DNA of 34,304 bases from Bacteroidales bacterium (GTDB lineage: Bacteria > Bacteroidota > Bacteroidia > Bacteroidales > UBA12077): assembly GCA_021108325.1 (NCBI GenBank), contig JAIORB010000097.1:1-34304 (forward strand), given 5' to 3'. A program made the translations under genes and the position numbers. Of this stretch, positions 17,412 to 25,622 are shown piece by piece. Within the stretch, counting starts at the first letter, position 1. Every line of letters begins with the position of its first letter. The notes under the pieces were generated by a model. The model worked only from the letters and a program-made list of their open reading frames with translations. It ran no database searches and was not told where the DNA came from.

Positions 17412-19628
17412 ATGAAAATATATCTCGATTATAATGCTACAACGCCAATTGACAAAGAAGTAGCACAAGCTATGCAACCATATTTGGCAGATTATTTCGG
17501 TAATCCTTCAAGCTCACATAGTTTTGGTATTGAAACAAAAAAGGCTGTTGAAAATGCACGAAAACAAGTTGCAAACTTGATTAATTGTAAACCACACGAA
17601 ATAATTTTTACAAGCGGAGGATCAGAATCAAACAATTATGCCATTAAAGGAATAGCATACGCTTACGAAAACAGGGGAAATCATATTATTACATCTACTA
17701 TTGAGCATCCTGCGGTAGTTGAAGTTTGTAAATACCTCGAAAGAAAAGGATTTAAAATTTCTTACATTCCGGTTGATGAATATGGTGTAATCGATATTAA
17801 AAAACTGGAATCTGCTATCACGAAACAAACCATCTTAATTACAGTAATGCATGCAAATAATGAAATTGGCACAATTCAACCTATTTCTAAAATTGCAAAT
17901 ATTGCACAAAAAAACAGCATCTATTTTCATACTGATGCAGCACAATCGGCAGGTAAATATCCTGTTGATATAAAAGAGCTTGGCGTTGATCTTATTTCTT
18001 TAGCCGGCCATAAATTGTATGCACCAAAAGGAATAGGAGCACTTTATATTAAAGAAGGTGTTCAGTTAGAAAAATTAATTCACGGTGCAGATCACGAACA
18101 AAATAAAAGAGCCGGAACTGAAAACGTTTTAGAAATAGTTGGTTTAGGTAAAGCATGTGAAATTGCTCATCGATACTTATATCGTAACATAACACATATG
18201 CAATCGGTAAGAAATTTACTTTACAACAATTTAAAAGAAAGTATTCCTAACATAAAACTGAATGGTCATCCCGAACACAGATTACCAAATACCTTAAATA
18301 TTAGTTTTCCAAATATTGAAGCCAACATTCTGTTAAATGAATTGGAAAGCAAAGGTATTGCAGCCTCAGCTGGTGCTGCCTGTCATACCGATTCAATTGA
18401 TGTTTCTCCTGTATTAACTGCTATAAAGCTAAATACAGAATATGCTATGGGAACAATAAGGTTTTCAGTCGGGAAATATACAACTGACCAGGAAATAAAC
18501 AGGGCTTCAGAAATAATTATTGAAACAGTTAGTCAATTTAATCAGGATGGAAAAGAAATCAAACATTCTCCTGATACAGATTTTTCTGATATTAAACTTA
18601 CTAAATATACTCAGGGACTGGGTTGTGCTTGTAAATTGAGACCACAGGAATTGGAAAAAATCTTAAAAGATATTCCTGTACACAATAATCCGAATATATT
18701 AATTGATACTAAAAATTCCGATGACGCCGCTGTTTATAAAATAAATAATGAAACGGCATTGGTTCAAACAGTTGATTTTTTCACACCTGTTGTAGATAGA
18801 CCTTATGACTTTGGAGCTATTGCTGCAGCAAATGCACTAAGTGATATTTATGCTATGGGTGCAAAACCAATTTTTGCTTTAAATATTGTGGGATTTCCTT
18901 CAGCCAGATTACCTATGGATGTTCTAAAACAAATACTTAAAGGAGCACAAGATAAAGCTAACGAGGCCGGTATCAATATTTTAGGAGGACACACTATTGA
19001 CGATCCTGAACCAAAATTCGGAATGGTTGTAAGCGGAATAGCTCATCCCGATGAGATTTTAACAAATTCCAGGGCTAAGGAAGGTGATGCTATTATTTTA
19101 ACAAAGCCCATAGGACTTGGAATAATAGCAACTGCCTTAAAGCGTGGAATGGTTAATAAAAACACTGAAAATTTTGCCATTAAAATCATGTCAGAATTGA
19201 ATAAATATGCTGCTGAAATTATTAGAAAATTTGATGTTAATGCTTGCACTGATGTTACCGGATTTGGACTATTAGGACATTTAAGCGAAATTTCACTTGC
19301 AAGTAAGATGGATGTTGATATATTTTCACAACAAGTGCCTGTAATTGAAGAAGCCCGGGAATTTGCAACAAGCAATATTATTCCGGGAGGATCAACAAAT
19401 AATCTTAATCATTTCTCGAAATACATTGATTGGGATACTAATCTTTCTGAGATTGAAAAAATTATTTTATGCGATGCCCAAACATCAGGAGGATTGTTAT
19501 TTACAATCCCAATGAGTCAGAAAGATGAAGTAATAAAGCAGCTTAAAGAATCGGGAATTGAGTTTGCATCTCACATTGGTAATTGTGTATCGAAAGGAAA
19601 TGGAGTAATAAGTGTTTTAAAAAAATAA
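17412..19628 (+). CDS. selD: Cysteine desulfurase (NifS-like)-selenophosphate synthetase (SelD) fusion
   Basis: A 738-aa bifunctional protein. Residues 1 to about 375 are a class V PLP desulfurase: IYLDYNATTPID at the start, TSGGSESNN at 67-75, EHPAVVE at 98-104, the PLP lysine Lys201 in LAGHKLYAPKG and the reactive Cys324 in SAGAACHTD. Residues about 390-738 are SelD, which makes selenophosphate from selenide and ATP. It has the Cys405 active site in QGLGCACKLRP with Lys408, the metal site DSDDAA-like NSDDAAVY near 436-443, FFTPVVDRPYDFG near 456-468 and ILGGHTIDDPEP near 523-534. Cys405 is coded TGT, not TGA. Both halves look intact, so selenium taken from selenocysteine or delivered as a persulfide analogue can be handed straight to SelD. 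No selA, selB, tRNA-Sec or selU is in the window, so the user of selenophosphate is unknown. Confidence 0.95.
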   Translation: MKIYLDYNATTPIDKEVAQAMQPYLADYFGNPSSSHSFGIETKKAVENARKQVANLINCKPHEIIFTSGGSESNNYAIKGIAYAYENRGNHIITSTIEHPAVVEVCKYLERKGFKISYIPVDEYGVIDIKKLESAITKQTILITVMHANNEIGTIQPISKIANIAQKNSIYFHTDAAQSAGKYPVDIKELGVDLISLAGHKLYAPKGIGALYIKEGVQLEKLIHGADHEQNKRAGTENVLEIVGLGKACEIAHRYLYRNITHMQSVRNLLYNNLKESIPNIKLNGHPEHRLPNTLNISFPNIEANILLNELESKGIAASAGAACHTDSIDVSPVLTAIKLNTEYAMGTIRFSVGKYTTDQEINRASEIIIETVSQFNQDGKEIKHSPDTDFSDIKLTKYTQGLGCACKLRPQELEKILKDIPVHNNPNILIDTKNSDDAAVYKINNETALVQTVDFFTPVVDRPYDFGAIAAANALSDIYAMGAKPIFALNIVGFPSARLPMDVLKQILKGAQDKANEAGINILGGHTIDDPEPKFGMVVSGIAHPDEILTNSRAKEGDAIILTKPIGLGIIATALKRGMVNKNTENFAIKIMSELNKYAAEIIRKFDVNACTDVTGFGLLGHLSEISLASKMDVDIFSQQVPVIEEAREFATSNIIPGGSTNNLNHFSKYIDWDTNLSEIEKIILCDAQTSGGLLFTIPMSQKDEVIKQLKESGIEFASHIGNCVSKGNGVISVLKK

Positions 19629-19697
19629 AATTTTTGAGTTATTTCTATAATTTGTTAATGTTTAATAAAAAACATAGGTTGTGTAAATGGTTTAAAT

Positions 19698-19778
19698 TTC
19701 GTGTAATTTTGTGTTTTAGTGCTTTCGTGGCAAAATAAAATAGCCACTAAAACACAGAAACACTAAAACCCACAAAAA
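19698..19778. repeat. GTGTTTTAGTG-type inverted repeat, copy 2
   Basis: GTGTTTTAGTGCTTTCGTGGC (19711-19731) faces GCCACTAAAACACAGAAACAC (19743-19763) across a short AT spacer. Arms match the repeats at 4285-4382 and 21591-21678. It occupies the gap between the SelD fusion and the small secreted protein and ends only 8 bases before the latter's start codon. Confidence 0.75.
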
Positions 19779-19785
19779 ATCAAAA

Positions 19786-20283
19786 ATGAAAAAAAATAAA
19801 TTAATATTACTTTCAATATTTAGTTTTTTTGTTGTTAGTAATTCTTCAGCACAAAATAATATTCCTGAATTAAATAAAGAAATTGTTAAATACGTAAAAT
19901 CTGTTAAAGGTAAAAAAGTTGACAGAGGCGAATGCTGGGATTTAGCAAATCAGGCTCTTATACATGTTAACGCCGACTGGGATAAAGCATATATATATGG
20001 TAATATAGTTGATCCTGAAACAGATCAAATATTTCCCGGAGATTTAATTCAATTCGAAAATGTGAAGGTTAAATATACTGAAGGAAATGCAACTTACACC
20101 GAATTTATGACTCATCATACTGCAATTGTTTATAAAGTTATAAGTAAGGGCGTTTTTGAAATCGCTCACCAAAATACAGGATCATCAGGGAAAAAAGTAG
20201 TTGTAGGTAAACTGAATTTAAATCATGTTGTGAAAGGTGATATCTTTTTTTACCGGCCTACAAAAAAATTGGAAAATAATTAA
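19786..20283 (+). CDS. Small secreted CHAP/NlpC-P60-like protein, putative
   Basis: A 165-aa exported protein with signal peptide ending SNSSAQ (cleavage near residue 23). The order of motifs recalls papain-like amidases: Cys50 in RGECWDLANQAL, the turn FPGDLIQFENV near 83-93, His111 in THHTAIVYKV and HQN at 128-130. This would give a Cys-His-Asn arrangement as in CHAP domains that cut peptidoglycan or other amides. The similarity is by eye and the fold is not proven; a non-enzymatic secreted protein is possible. A dispersed inverted repeat directly precedes it. The preceding SelD fusion is 157 bases away, so common transcription is not evident. It is convergent with the TPR gene, only 11 bases apart. 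Confidence 0.65.
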   Translation: MKKNKLILLSIFSFFVVSNSSAQNNIPELNKEIVKYVKSVKGKKVDRGECWDLANQALIHVNADWDKAYIYGNIVDPETDQIFPGDLIQFENVKVKYTEGNATYTEFMTHHTAIVYKVISKGVFEIAHQNTGSSGKKVVVGKLNLNHVVKGDIFFYRPTKKLENN

Positions 20284-20294
20284 TAGAATTTCGA

Positions 20295-21494
20295 TTAGTT
20301 ACAATATTTTTCCAAATAAACTATCGCTTCATAACTTCCATAACGCTTTCCTTTTTCCCAGTCTGAGCAAGCACCTTTTTTGTCACCCAATTTTAATCGG
20401 GCAAATCCTTTTTTTGCATAGATATCACCATTGTAAGGCTCAATGTCTAAATACATAGAATAATCCCGAATGGCATACTCGTATGTGTTTGTCGCAGAAT
20501 ATATATCGCCTCTTAACTCGTAAAAATCTTTATTCGATTTTATCTGCATTGATTGATTAATGGCTTTAAGTGCTTCGAAATAATCTTTGTTTTTAAAGTA
20601 AGATTTACTGCTTAAATAAAGCACATCAGGATTCTCGGGCAAAACTTTTAAAATGGAGTTGGTCAGATTAATAGCTTTATCAAAATTTGCAGTTTTAAAC
20701 AATAAATTTGCTTTTATGATGTAATTATCAATTTCGTATGGATTTATCCTTGTTAACTTATTAATATCCTGCAAAGCAGCATCGTATTCATTTATTTCTT
20801 TATTTAATGTAACTCTTTGTTTTAGATATTCAGGTCTGGATTTTTTCAGCTCTATAGCCGAATTAATCGATTGTAATGCACCTTGCAGGCCTCCTTCAAA
20901 ATATGCAATTCTACTTTTTAAATAATGTGCCTGAGCAATATTATTGTTTCTGGATAGTATTTCATTAATAACAAATAATGCCTGAGTATATTTATCATCC
21001 TGAATTAATCGCTCAACCTGGTAAATCTGCTTTTCGGTTTGAGAATAAAAATTTCCTGACAAAATATATTGATCTAATCCTAAATTATATATACCGGAAA
21101 ATTCAATATTATCTAATAAATCAAATAGAGAAATTTTATATTTTGATCTAAGATTATCCTCCAAAGCATTTTTTGCATTTTCCGGGTCATTTAAGCTTAG
21201 AAATATTTTTACTTTATACGCGCTTGAGTAAAACTGCTTTAACTTATCAAGTTTGTTACAACACTCTATAGCCTTTTTATAATTACCCAGTTCATAAAAT
21301 GCCTCAACTTTTGCTAAATAAAACTCAGGGGCCGGATTTTCAGAAATTAAAATATCAAGTGAATCAACTGCTTTAGAATAATTACCTTGTTTAATATCAA
21401 CAAAGGTTTGCAATTCTCTTATCCTGATATTCTGTGAAAATAGAATCCCCGGAAATAGTGTTATAATTAAAATATATATAAACCGGACACTCAT
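20295..21494 (-). CDS. Secreted TPR protein
   Basis: A 399-aa protein with signal peptide MSVRFIYILIITLFPGILFS followed almost wholly by TPR repeats. Units are recognisable as APEFYLAKVEAFYELGNYKKAIECC, AQAHYLKSRIAYFEGGLQGALQSI, DNYIIKANLLFKTANFDKAINL and GDIYAKKGFARLKLGDKKGACSDW. The last unit has the G-D-K-K-G-A-C-x-D-W ending seen in many Bacteroidota TPR proteins. It probably works as a periplasmic or outer-membrane scaffold. It lies 283 bases downstream of the T9SS-sorted protein gene on the same strand, with a repeat between them, so linkage is uncertain. Confidence 0.85.
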   Translation of the reverse strand: MSVRFIYILIITLFPGILFSQNIRIRELQTFVDIKQGNYSKAVDSLDILISENPAPEFYLAKVEAFYELGNYKKAIECCNKLDKLKQFYSSAYKVKIFLSLNDPENAKNALEDNLRSKYKISLFDLLDNIEFSGIYNLGLDQYILSGNFYSQTEKQIYQVERLIQDDKYTQALFVINEILSRNNNIAQAHYLKSRIAYFEGGLQGALQSINSAIELKKSRPEYLKQRVTLNKEINEYDAALQDINKLTRINPYEIDNYIIKANLLFKTANFDKAINLTNSILKVLPENPDVLYLSSKSYFKNKDYFEALKAINQSMQIKSNKDFYELRGDIYSATNTYEYAIRDYSMYLDIEPYNGDIYAKKGFARLKLGDKKGACSDWEKGKRYGSYEAIVYLEKYCN

Positions 21495-21590
21495 TATTTA
21501 GTTATTAGTTGCAATTTTTTAATATTATTTTTTTCAGTTGTTTAAATACGATATAACTTAAAAATGTAATGTAAAATTTGGCGAATGCTT

Positions 21591-21678
21591 TTTTGTGTAT
21601 TTTTGTGTTTTCGTGATTTAGTGGCTAATAAAAAAAGTGCCACAAAAACACTAAAACACTAAATCCCACTAAAGCCAC
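21591..21678. repeat. GTGTTTTAGTG-type inverted repeat, copy 3
   Basis: GTGTTTTCGTGATTTAGTGGC (21605-21625) faces GCCACAAAAACACTAAAACAC (21639-21659), with a further CACTAAAGCCAC at 21667-21678. Same family as copies at 4285 and 19698. The gap 21495-21777 holds nothing else that I recognise. Confidence 0.75.
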
Positions 21679-21777
21679 CATAATTTATTTTATTTTTTAT
21701 TATTTAACTTGCTGATAGAACATAATTTACAATGTCAGCTAAGGTAAATTTATCACTAAAAATCGCTAAAAACTTTT

Positions 21778-24393
21778 TTACTCATTACTAAATTCCCCAC
21801 CTGATTTTCCGGTATAAATATGAATAAAGCCTACTATGTTTCTTAATTCAAGACCTGATATACGAGGTTCCCACACATCACAAATATAATAATATACACC
21901 TGCAGAAACTGTCTTATTTGAATTTTTAGTTCTTCCATCCCATTCAATTAAGGGATTAGTTGTTTGAAACACTAATTCTCCCCATCGATTAAAGATTTTC
22001 ATATCAACCTTTTTAACATAATCTAATGGATTATCGGCAATATATATATCATTTATTTCATCTCCATTCGGAGTAAAAACATTAGGCAATCCATAGTAAG
22101 AACAATTATCAACACATTTAACATAAGACAACTCACTTTCGTTATTAAACGAATCGACTGCAGCAACAGCATAACATGCTCCCATTGATTCTTCAGGGAA
22201 ATGTTCATAACGTGTATTTTCTGCTCCCCAAATTCTTAGGATAGAGTCTAATTCCATATCCGAACTATTTGTGTAATAAATTTTATATGCAATAACATCA
22301 TCAGCACAGGTAAGGTTTGGGTTATTCCATGTTAGTATGTTTTTTAAACTATCACATGATGATCTTACATTAAGTGAAGGCGGACATGGTCGCTGGTAAT
22401 CTTCAGGTATCTGGCAATTTTCGTGCGACCAGTTAATTGTTGGATATTCCACAGTATCAATCTTATAAGCACCTATACTTTTTACTTTATAACAATATGT
22501 ATTTCCATTTTTCAAGTTATTATCCGTATATGTTCTATTTGTTGTATAAGCAATGGAATCGAACTGAGTTGTAGCATTATTTAATCGGTAAATCACATAT
22601 TCATTATCAAGCCAGGCTGTATTTTTCTTAATATTTATTTCTACCAAATTATCAGCTGGACTTAAATCAAGAAAAATAGACGATGCAAGTTGAGGAATAC
22701 CTATTCTAAAACGATCTCCCGGAGCATCATTATATAATGCTATTTCGTATGAGTATTGCGTTTCTGCGGTATTTAATCCCGAATCATAAAAAGTGGTGTC
22801 ATCTAATCCTGCAATTGAATCTATTCTTTTTAGTCGCATACCAAACTCATCATCAGACCTGTAAATAATATACTTGAAAGGGCCAACAGCTCCCGGCACA
22901 GTATCCAAACGGCTTGGTTTTGCCCAACGAACCATTATTTCTCCAATTGATAAATCAGTATTTAGAACACTTACGTTGGTAATAGTCGGGAATCCTGAAG
23001 CCAGCGATGCACATTGTTCTTCTGATGGAAAACTTTGAGCTCCGTCGGCATATTCCGCAACAATTCTGTAACAATAATCAAAACCCTGAACAAGCCCTTC
23101 GCCATTGTCATTATCAATAAAAGCTGTATCTGTTGTCTCACCAACAAATTCGTATCCCGAATCTTCGGGCAAACCGGTTGTACAACTATCATGAACGTAA
23201 TCCAAAGAACCTATTTTTCTGTAAATAAGATATTTTTCAGGATTACAATCCGGAGCTTCCCAGTTTAAACGAATAAATGCATTTCCAGGTTCAGTAACTA
23301 AATCATAGGGAGCAGGTCCAATTACTTTAACTAATAATCTTTCTATACCAACCAAATTTACATCCGAATGATCATCCTTTGCAGAAATAATAACCATATA
23401 TGGTTCTTTTCGGATATGATTACAATGTGTAATCCAGTTAAATATTGAAACTGTCTCACCCGGAACACTTGAGACTTCTTCAATTGTTGCAGGATTTGTT
23501 TCAAACAAAAAAGGCCCACCTGTTGCAGTATGTTCAATATTATCTAAATCAATATCGGTACTTCGAATAATAACATTTGCTGTATCGCCAACTAAAACGC
23601 AAATTTCTCCTATTGAATCTATTTCCGGAGGGTGATTTTCTGATACGTAAACATCAATCTGCATATCACGTGTAATAGATCCCATTTTTACCCCGGTTCT
23701 CCATTCATCAATCATAATTGCTAAATTAAACTTCCCGGTATCAGGTGGGGCATCCCAAATCAAATCACCTGTAATCTCATTAATGCCAATAGATGTGGTT
23801 GCAGGCGGCAAGGTGTAACCACTTATTGGTTCTCCATTCTCTCCTGTACAGCTGGTTAATGAGTATGCCAAACTATCACCATCAATATCATAAGCACCCG
23901 GATTATGAATAAAAATTCGATATTGTGCCGCTTGATTTATCGGAGGATTCAATAATATTGGAGCATTATTAGGGCCCATCTCAGGGTTCACAAATATTGT
24001 TGTTTGAACAGAAAATACGGTATTTACAGAGTTTGGAATATTTTCAACACCAAAGTTCCTGTTAGGATCTTGAACCAAAACAACATAAATTCCCGGACCC
24101 GGGAAAGTATGTCGGGCAATATACCTGTTTCGTCGATAAAAATCAGGTAATTCTAATAAATCATGTCTTGGTACTGTAGTAAATGTACCATCACCCCACT
24201 CTACTTCAAGCTCCTTCCTGTCGACATTACTCAATGTATAAGTATATGTTGTTACAGTAATTTCATATGTTAACTCTGAAATTTGTGTGTATGTAATTTC
24301 TCCTGCCCTGTTGTGTGTGGCATATAAATCTGACGAACCCACAAAAAGCAGAATAAGAACTATAAATATTTTTAATTTGCTAAAAATCATCAA
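21778..24393 (-). CDS. Large secreted FN3 protein with type B T9SS (gliding) C-terminal domain
   Basis: The 871-aa protein has a signal peptide ending near LYATHNRAGEITYTQIS; THNRAGEITY is a common start of big Bacteroidota surface proteins. Ig/PKD-like material follows to about 355, then several fibronectin III-like domains (phrases such as LNWEAPDCNPEKYLIYRK, VRWAKPSRLD, ILTWNNPNLTC). The last about 90 residues are the gliding motility-associated type B sorting domain: LPNVFTPNGDEINDIY, then KIFNRWGELVFQTTNP and WDGRTKN. It should be exported by Sec and then by the type IX system and kept at the surface. Ligand unknown. Its start overlaps the end of the DUF6702-like gene by 14 bases, so they are probably translated together. 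An ATG one codon later is an equal alternative. Confidence 0.92.
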   Translation of the reverse strand: MMIFSKLKIFIVLILLFVGSSDLYATHNRAGEITYTQISELTYEITVTTYTYTLSNVDRKELEVEWGDGTFTTVPRHDLLELPDFYRRNRYIARHTFPGPGIYVVLVQDPNRNFGVENIPNSVNTVFSVQTTIFVNPEMGPNNAPILLNPPINQAAQYRIFIHNPGAYDIDGDSLAYSLTSCTGENGEPISGYTLPPATTSIGINEITGDLIWDAPPDTGKFNLAIMIDEWRTGVKMGSITRDMQIDVYVSENHPPEIDSIGEICVLVGDTANVIIRSTDIDLDNIEHTATGGPFLFETNPATIEEVSSVPGETVSIFNWITHCNHIRKEPYMVIISAKDDHSDVNLVGIERLLVKVIGPAPYDLVTEPGNAFIRLNWEAPDCNPEKYLIYRKIGSLDYVHDSCTTGLPEDSGYEFVGETTDTAFIDNDNGEGLVQGFDYCYRIVAEYADGAQSFPSEEQCASLASGFPTITNVSVLNTDLSIGEIMVRWAKPSRLDTVPGAVGPFKYIIYRSDDEFGMRLKRIDSIAGLDDTTFYDSGLNTAETQYSYEIALYNDAPGDRFRIGIPQLASSIFLDLSPADNLVEINIKKNTAWLDNEYVIYRLNNATTQFDSIAYTTNRTYTDNNLKNGNTYCYKVKSIGAYKIDTVEYPTINWSHENCQIPEDYQRPCPPSLNVRSSCDSLKNILTWNNPNLTCADDVIAYKIYYTNSSDMELDSILRIWGAENTRYEHFPEESMGACYAVAAVDSFNNESELSYVKCVDNCSYYGLPNVFTPNGDEINDIYIADNPLDYVKKVDMKIFNRWGELVFQTTNPLIEWDGRTKNSNKTVSAGVYYYICDVWEPRISGLELRNIVGFIHIYTGKSGGEFSNE

Positions 24394-24886
24394 ATTCTAT
24401 TATTTGTTTTGTTTGCTTTAAATTAAATTGATAACCCTTTTCTTTTTCTCCATATTTCAAAATTAGCAAGTTTTTTTGATCAAAATACAAATCTAAAAGT
24501 ATGGTATTTGAAATTTTCAAAGATTTTAGTTCATTTTCGATCGAAGCTTCATAATGAAACCAAATAGCTTCTTGATCTTTCTTTATTCCTATATAATTAA
24601 TTATTTTATTCTCGCCCCCTTCTTCAGTGATTTTAAAATGACTCGAAAAATATTCATCTATTTTTTTTTGATATTTACTATAATTATCTTCATTATCAAA
24701 ATCAATATTTACCTGGTATAAATGTGCAAATAATAATTGAAAATCATCTTTGAAAACTTTAAATGATAATGAAATTTTATTTTGCTCCGGTAAATAATCC
24801 ATATTTATTATTGATACATGAACCGGATGCATCAAATTAAAGATGCTCATAAGAAAAATAAAAACACTATTTATCCATAAATTCAT
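24380..24886 (-). CDS. DUF6702-like exported protein
   Basis: A 168-aa protein with an N-terminal hydrophobic segment followed by MHPVHVSIINMDYLPEQN and ISLSFKVFKDDFQLLF, the pattern I recognise for the DUF6702 family of Bacteroidota. The rest is short beta-strand-rich sequence with no catalytic motif. Function is unknown. The gene is divergent from the HupE/UreJ-like gene, 54 bases away, and overlaps the T9SS-sorted protein gene downstream. Members of this family often lie beside HupE/UreJ-like genes as far as I recall, which would suggest a common process, possibly metal or envelope related; this is inference. Confidence 0.7.
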   Translation of the reverse strand: MNLWINSVFIFLMSIFNLMHPVHVSIINMDYLPEQNKISLSFKVFKDDFQLLFAHLYQVNIDFDNEDNYSKYQKKIDEYFSSHFKITEEGGENKIINYIGIKKDQEAIWFHYEASIENELKSLKISNTILLDLYFDQKNLLILKYGEKEKGYQFNLKQTKQIIEFDDF

Positions 24887-24940
24887 AAGCTAAAATTACT
24901 ATTTTTTTATTTCTTTGATAATAATTATAAAAAAACAACT

Positions 24941-25525
24941 ATGTCAATTTTTTATTTGTATTTTCAATTAGGCATTTCGCATATCACAGATATTCAAGGG
25001 TATGATCATATATTATTTTTATTAACCCTTTGCGCCGTTTATTCCATAAAACAATGGAAAAATGTTTTGGTTTTAGTAACTGCCTTTACTATAGGGCATT
25101 GTACAACATTAGTATTAGCCACATCAAATTTAATAAATATTTCATCGACAGTTATTGAATTTCTCATTCCGGTTACAATATTATTAACAGCAATTGTAAA
25201 CATTGTTCAGAAAAATGATTATGTAACACATAAATTACATACAATCAAATATGCGACTGCTCTGTTTTTTGGATTAATTCATGGTTTAGGTTTCTCCAAT
25301 TATTTAAAGAGTTTATTAGGAATGGAATCTAATATTATAAAACCTCTTTTTGCTTTCAATATCGGGATCGAATTAGGTCAAATAATTATTGTTCTCATAA
25401 TTTTTAGTATCACTGGTTTATTAACAAATTTTCTAAAATTTAATAAACGTGAATGGAGTATGGTATTATCAGGCATAGGATTGGGAGTATCAATAATTTT
25501 AATTATAGAACGATTTCCTTTTTAA
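24941..25525 (+). CDS. HupE/UreJ-like membrane protein
   Basis: A 194-aa protein that is nearly all hydrophobic, with about six or seven membrane segments. The start LGISHITDIQGYDHILFLLTL (10-30) is the HupE/UreJ signature: His14, then Asp22-His23. Further His residues occur in FTIGHCTTL (about 50-58) and LIHGLGFSNYL. HupE and UreJ relatives move nickel or cobalt ions for hydrogenase and urease, but this Bacteroidota branch is not tied to either enzyme, and none is nearby. Metal transport is therefore a family-level guess. It is divergent from the DUF6702-like gene and lies 97 bases upstream of the metacaspase gene on the same strand. Confidence 0.82.
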   Translation: MSIFYLYFQLGISHITDIQGYDHILFLLTLCAVYSIKQWKNVLVLVTAFTIGHCTTLVLATSNLINISSTVIEFLIPVTILLTAIVNIVQKNDYVTHKLHTIKYATALFFGLIHGLGFSNYLKSLLGMESNIIKPLFAFNIGIELGQIIIVLIIFSITGLLTNFLKFNKREWSMVLSGIGLGVSIILIIERFPF

Positions 25526-25622
25526 CAGCCTTTATGTTGATATAAATCATTGAAATATAATTGGAAACTTGATTAATATTAGTTATTTTGGGGATTCGAT
25601 TATTCAATCAATTTTACCAGTT

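Noticed and set aside
25569..25622. TTG at 25569 as start of the caspase-family protein
   Set aside because: It would put 18 residues before a clear signal peptide that starts at the ATG at 25623.
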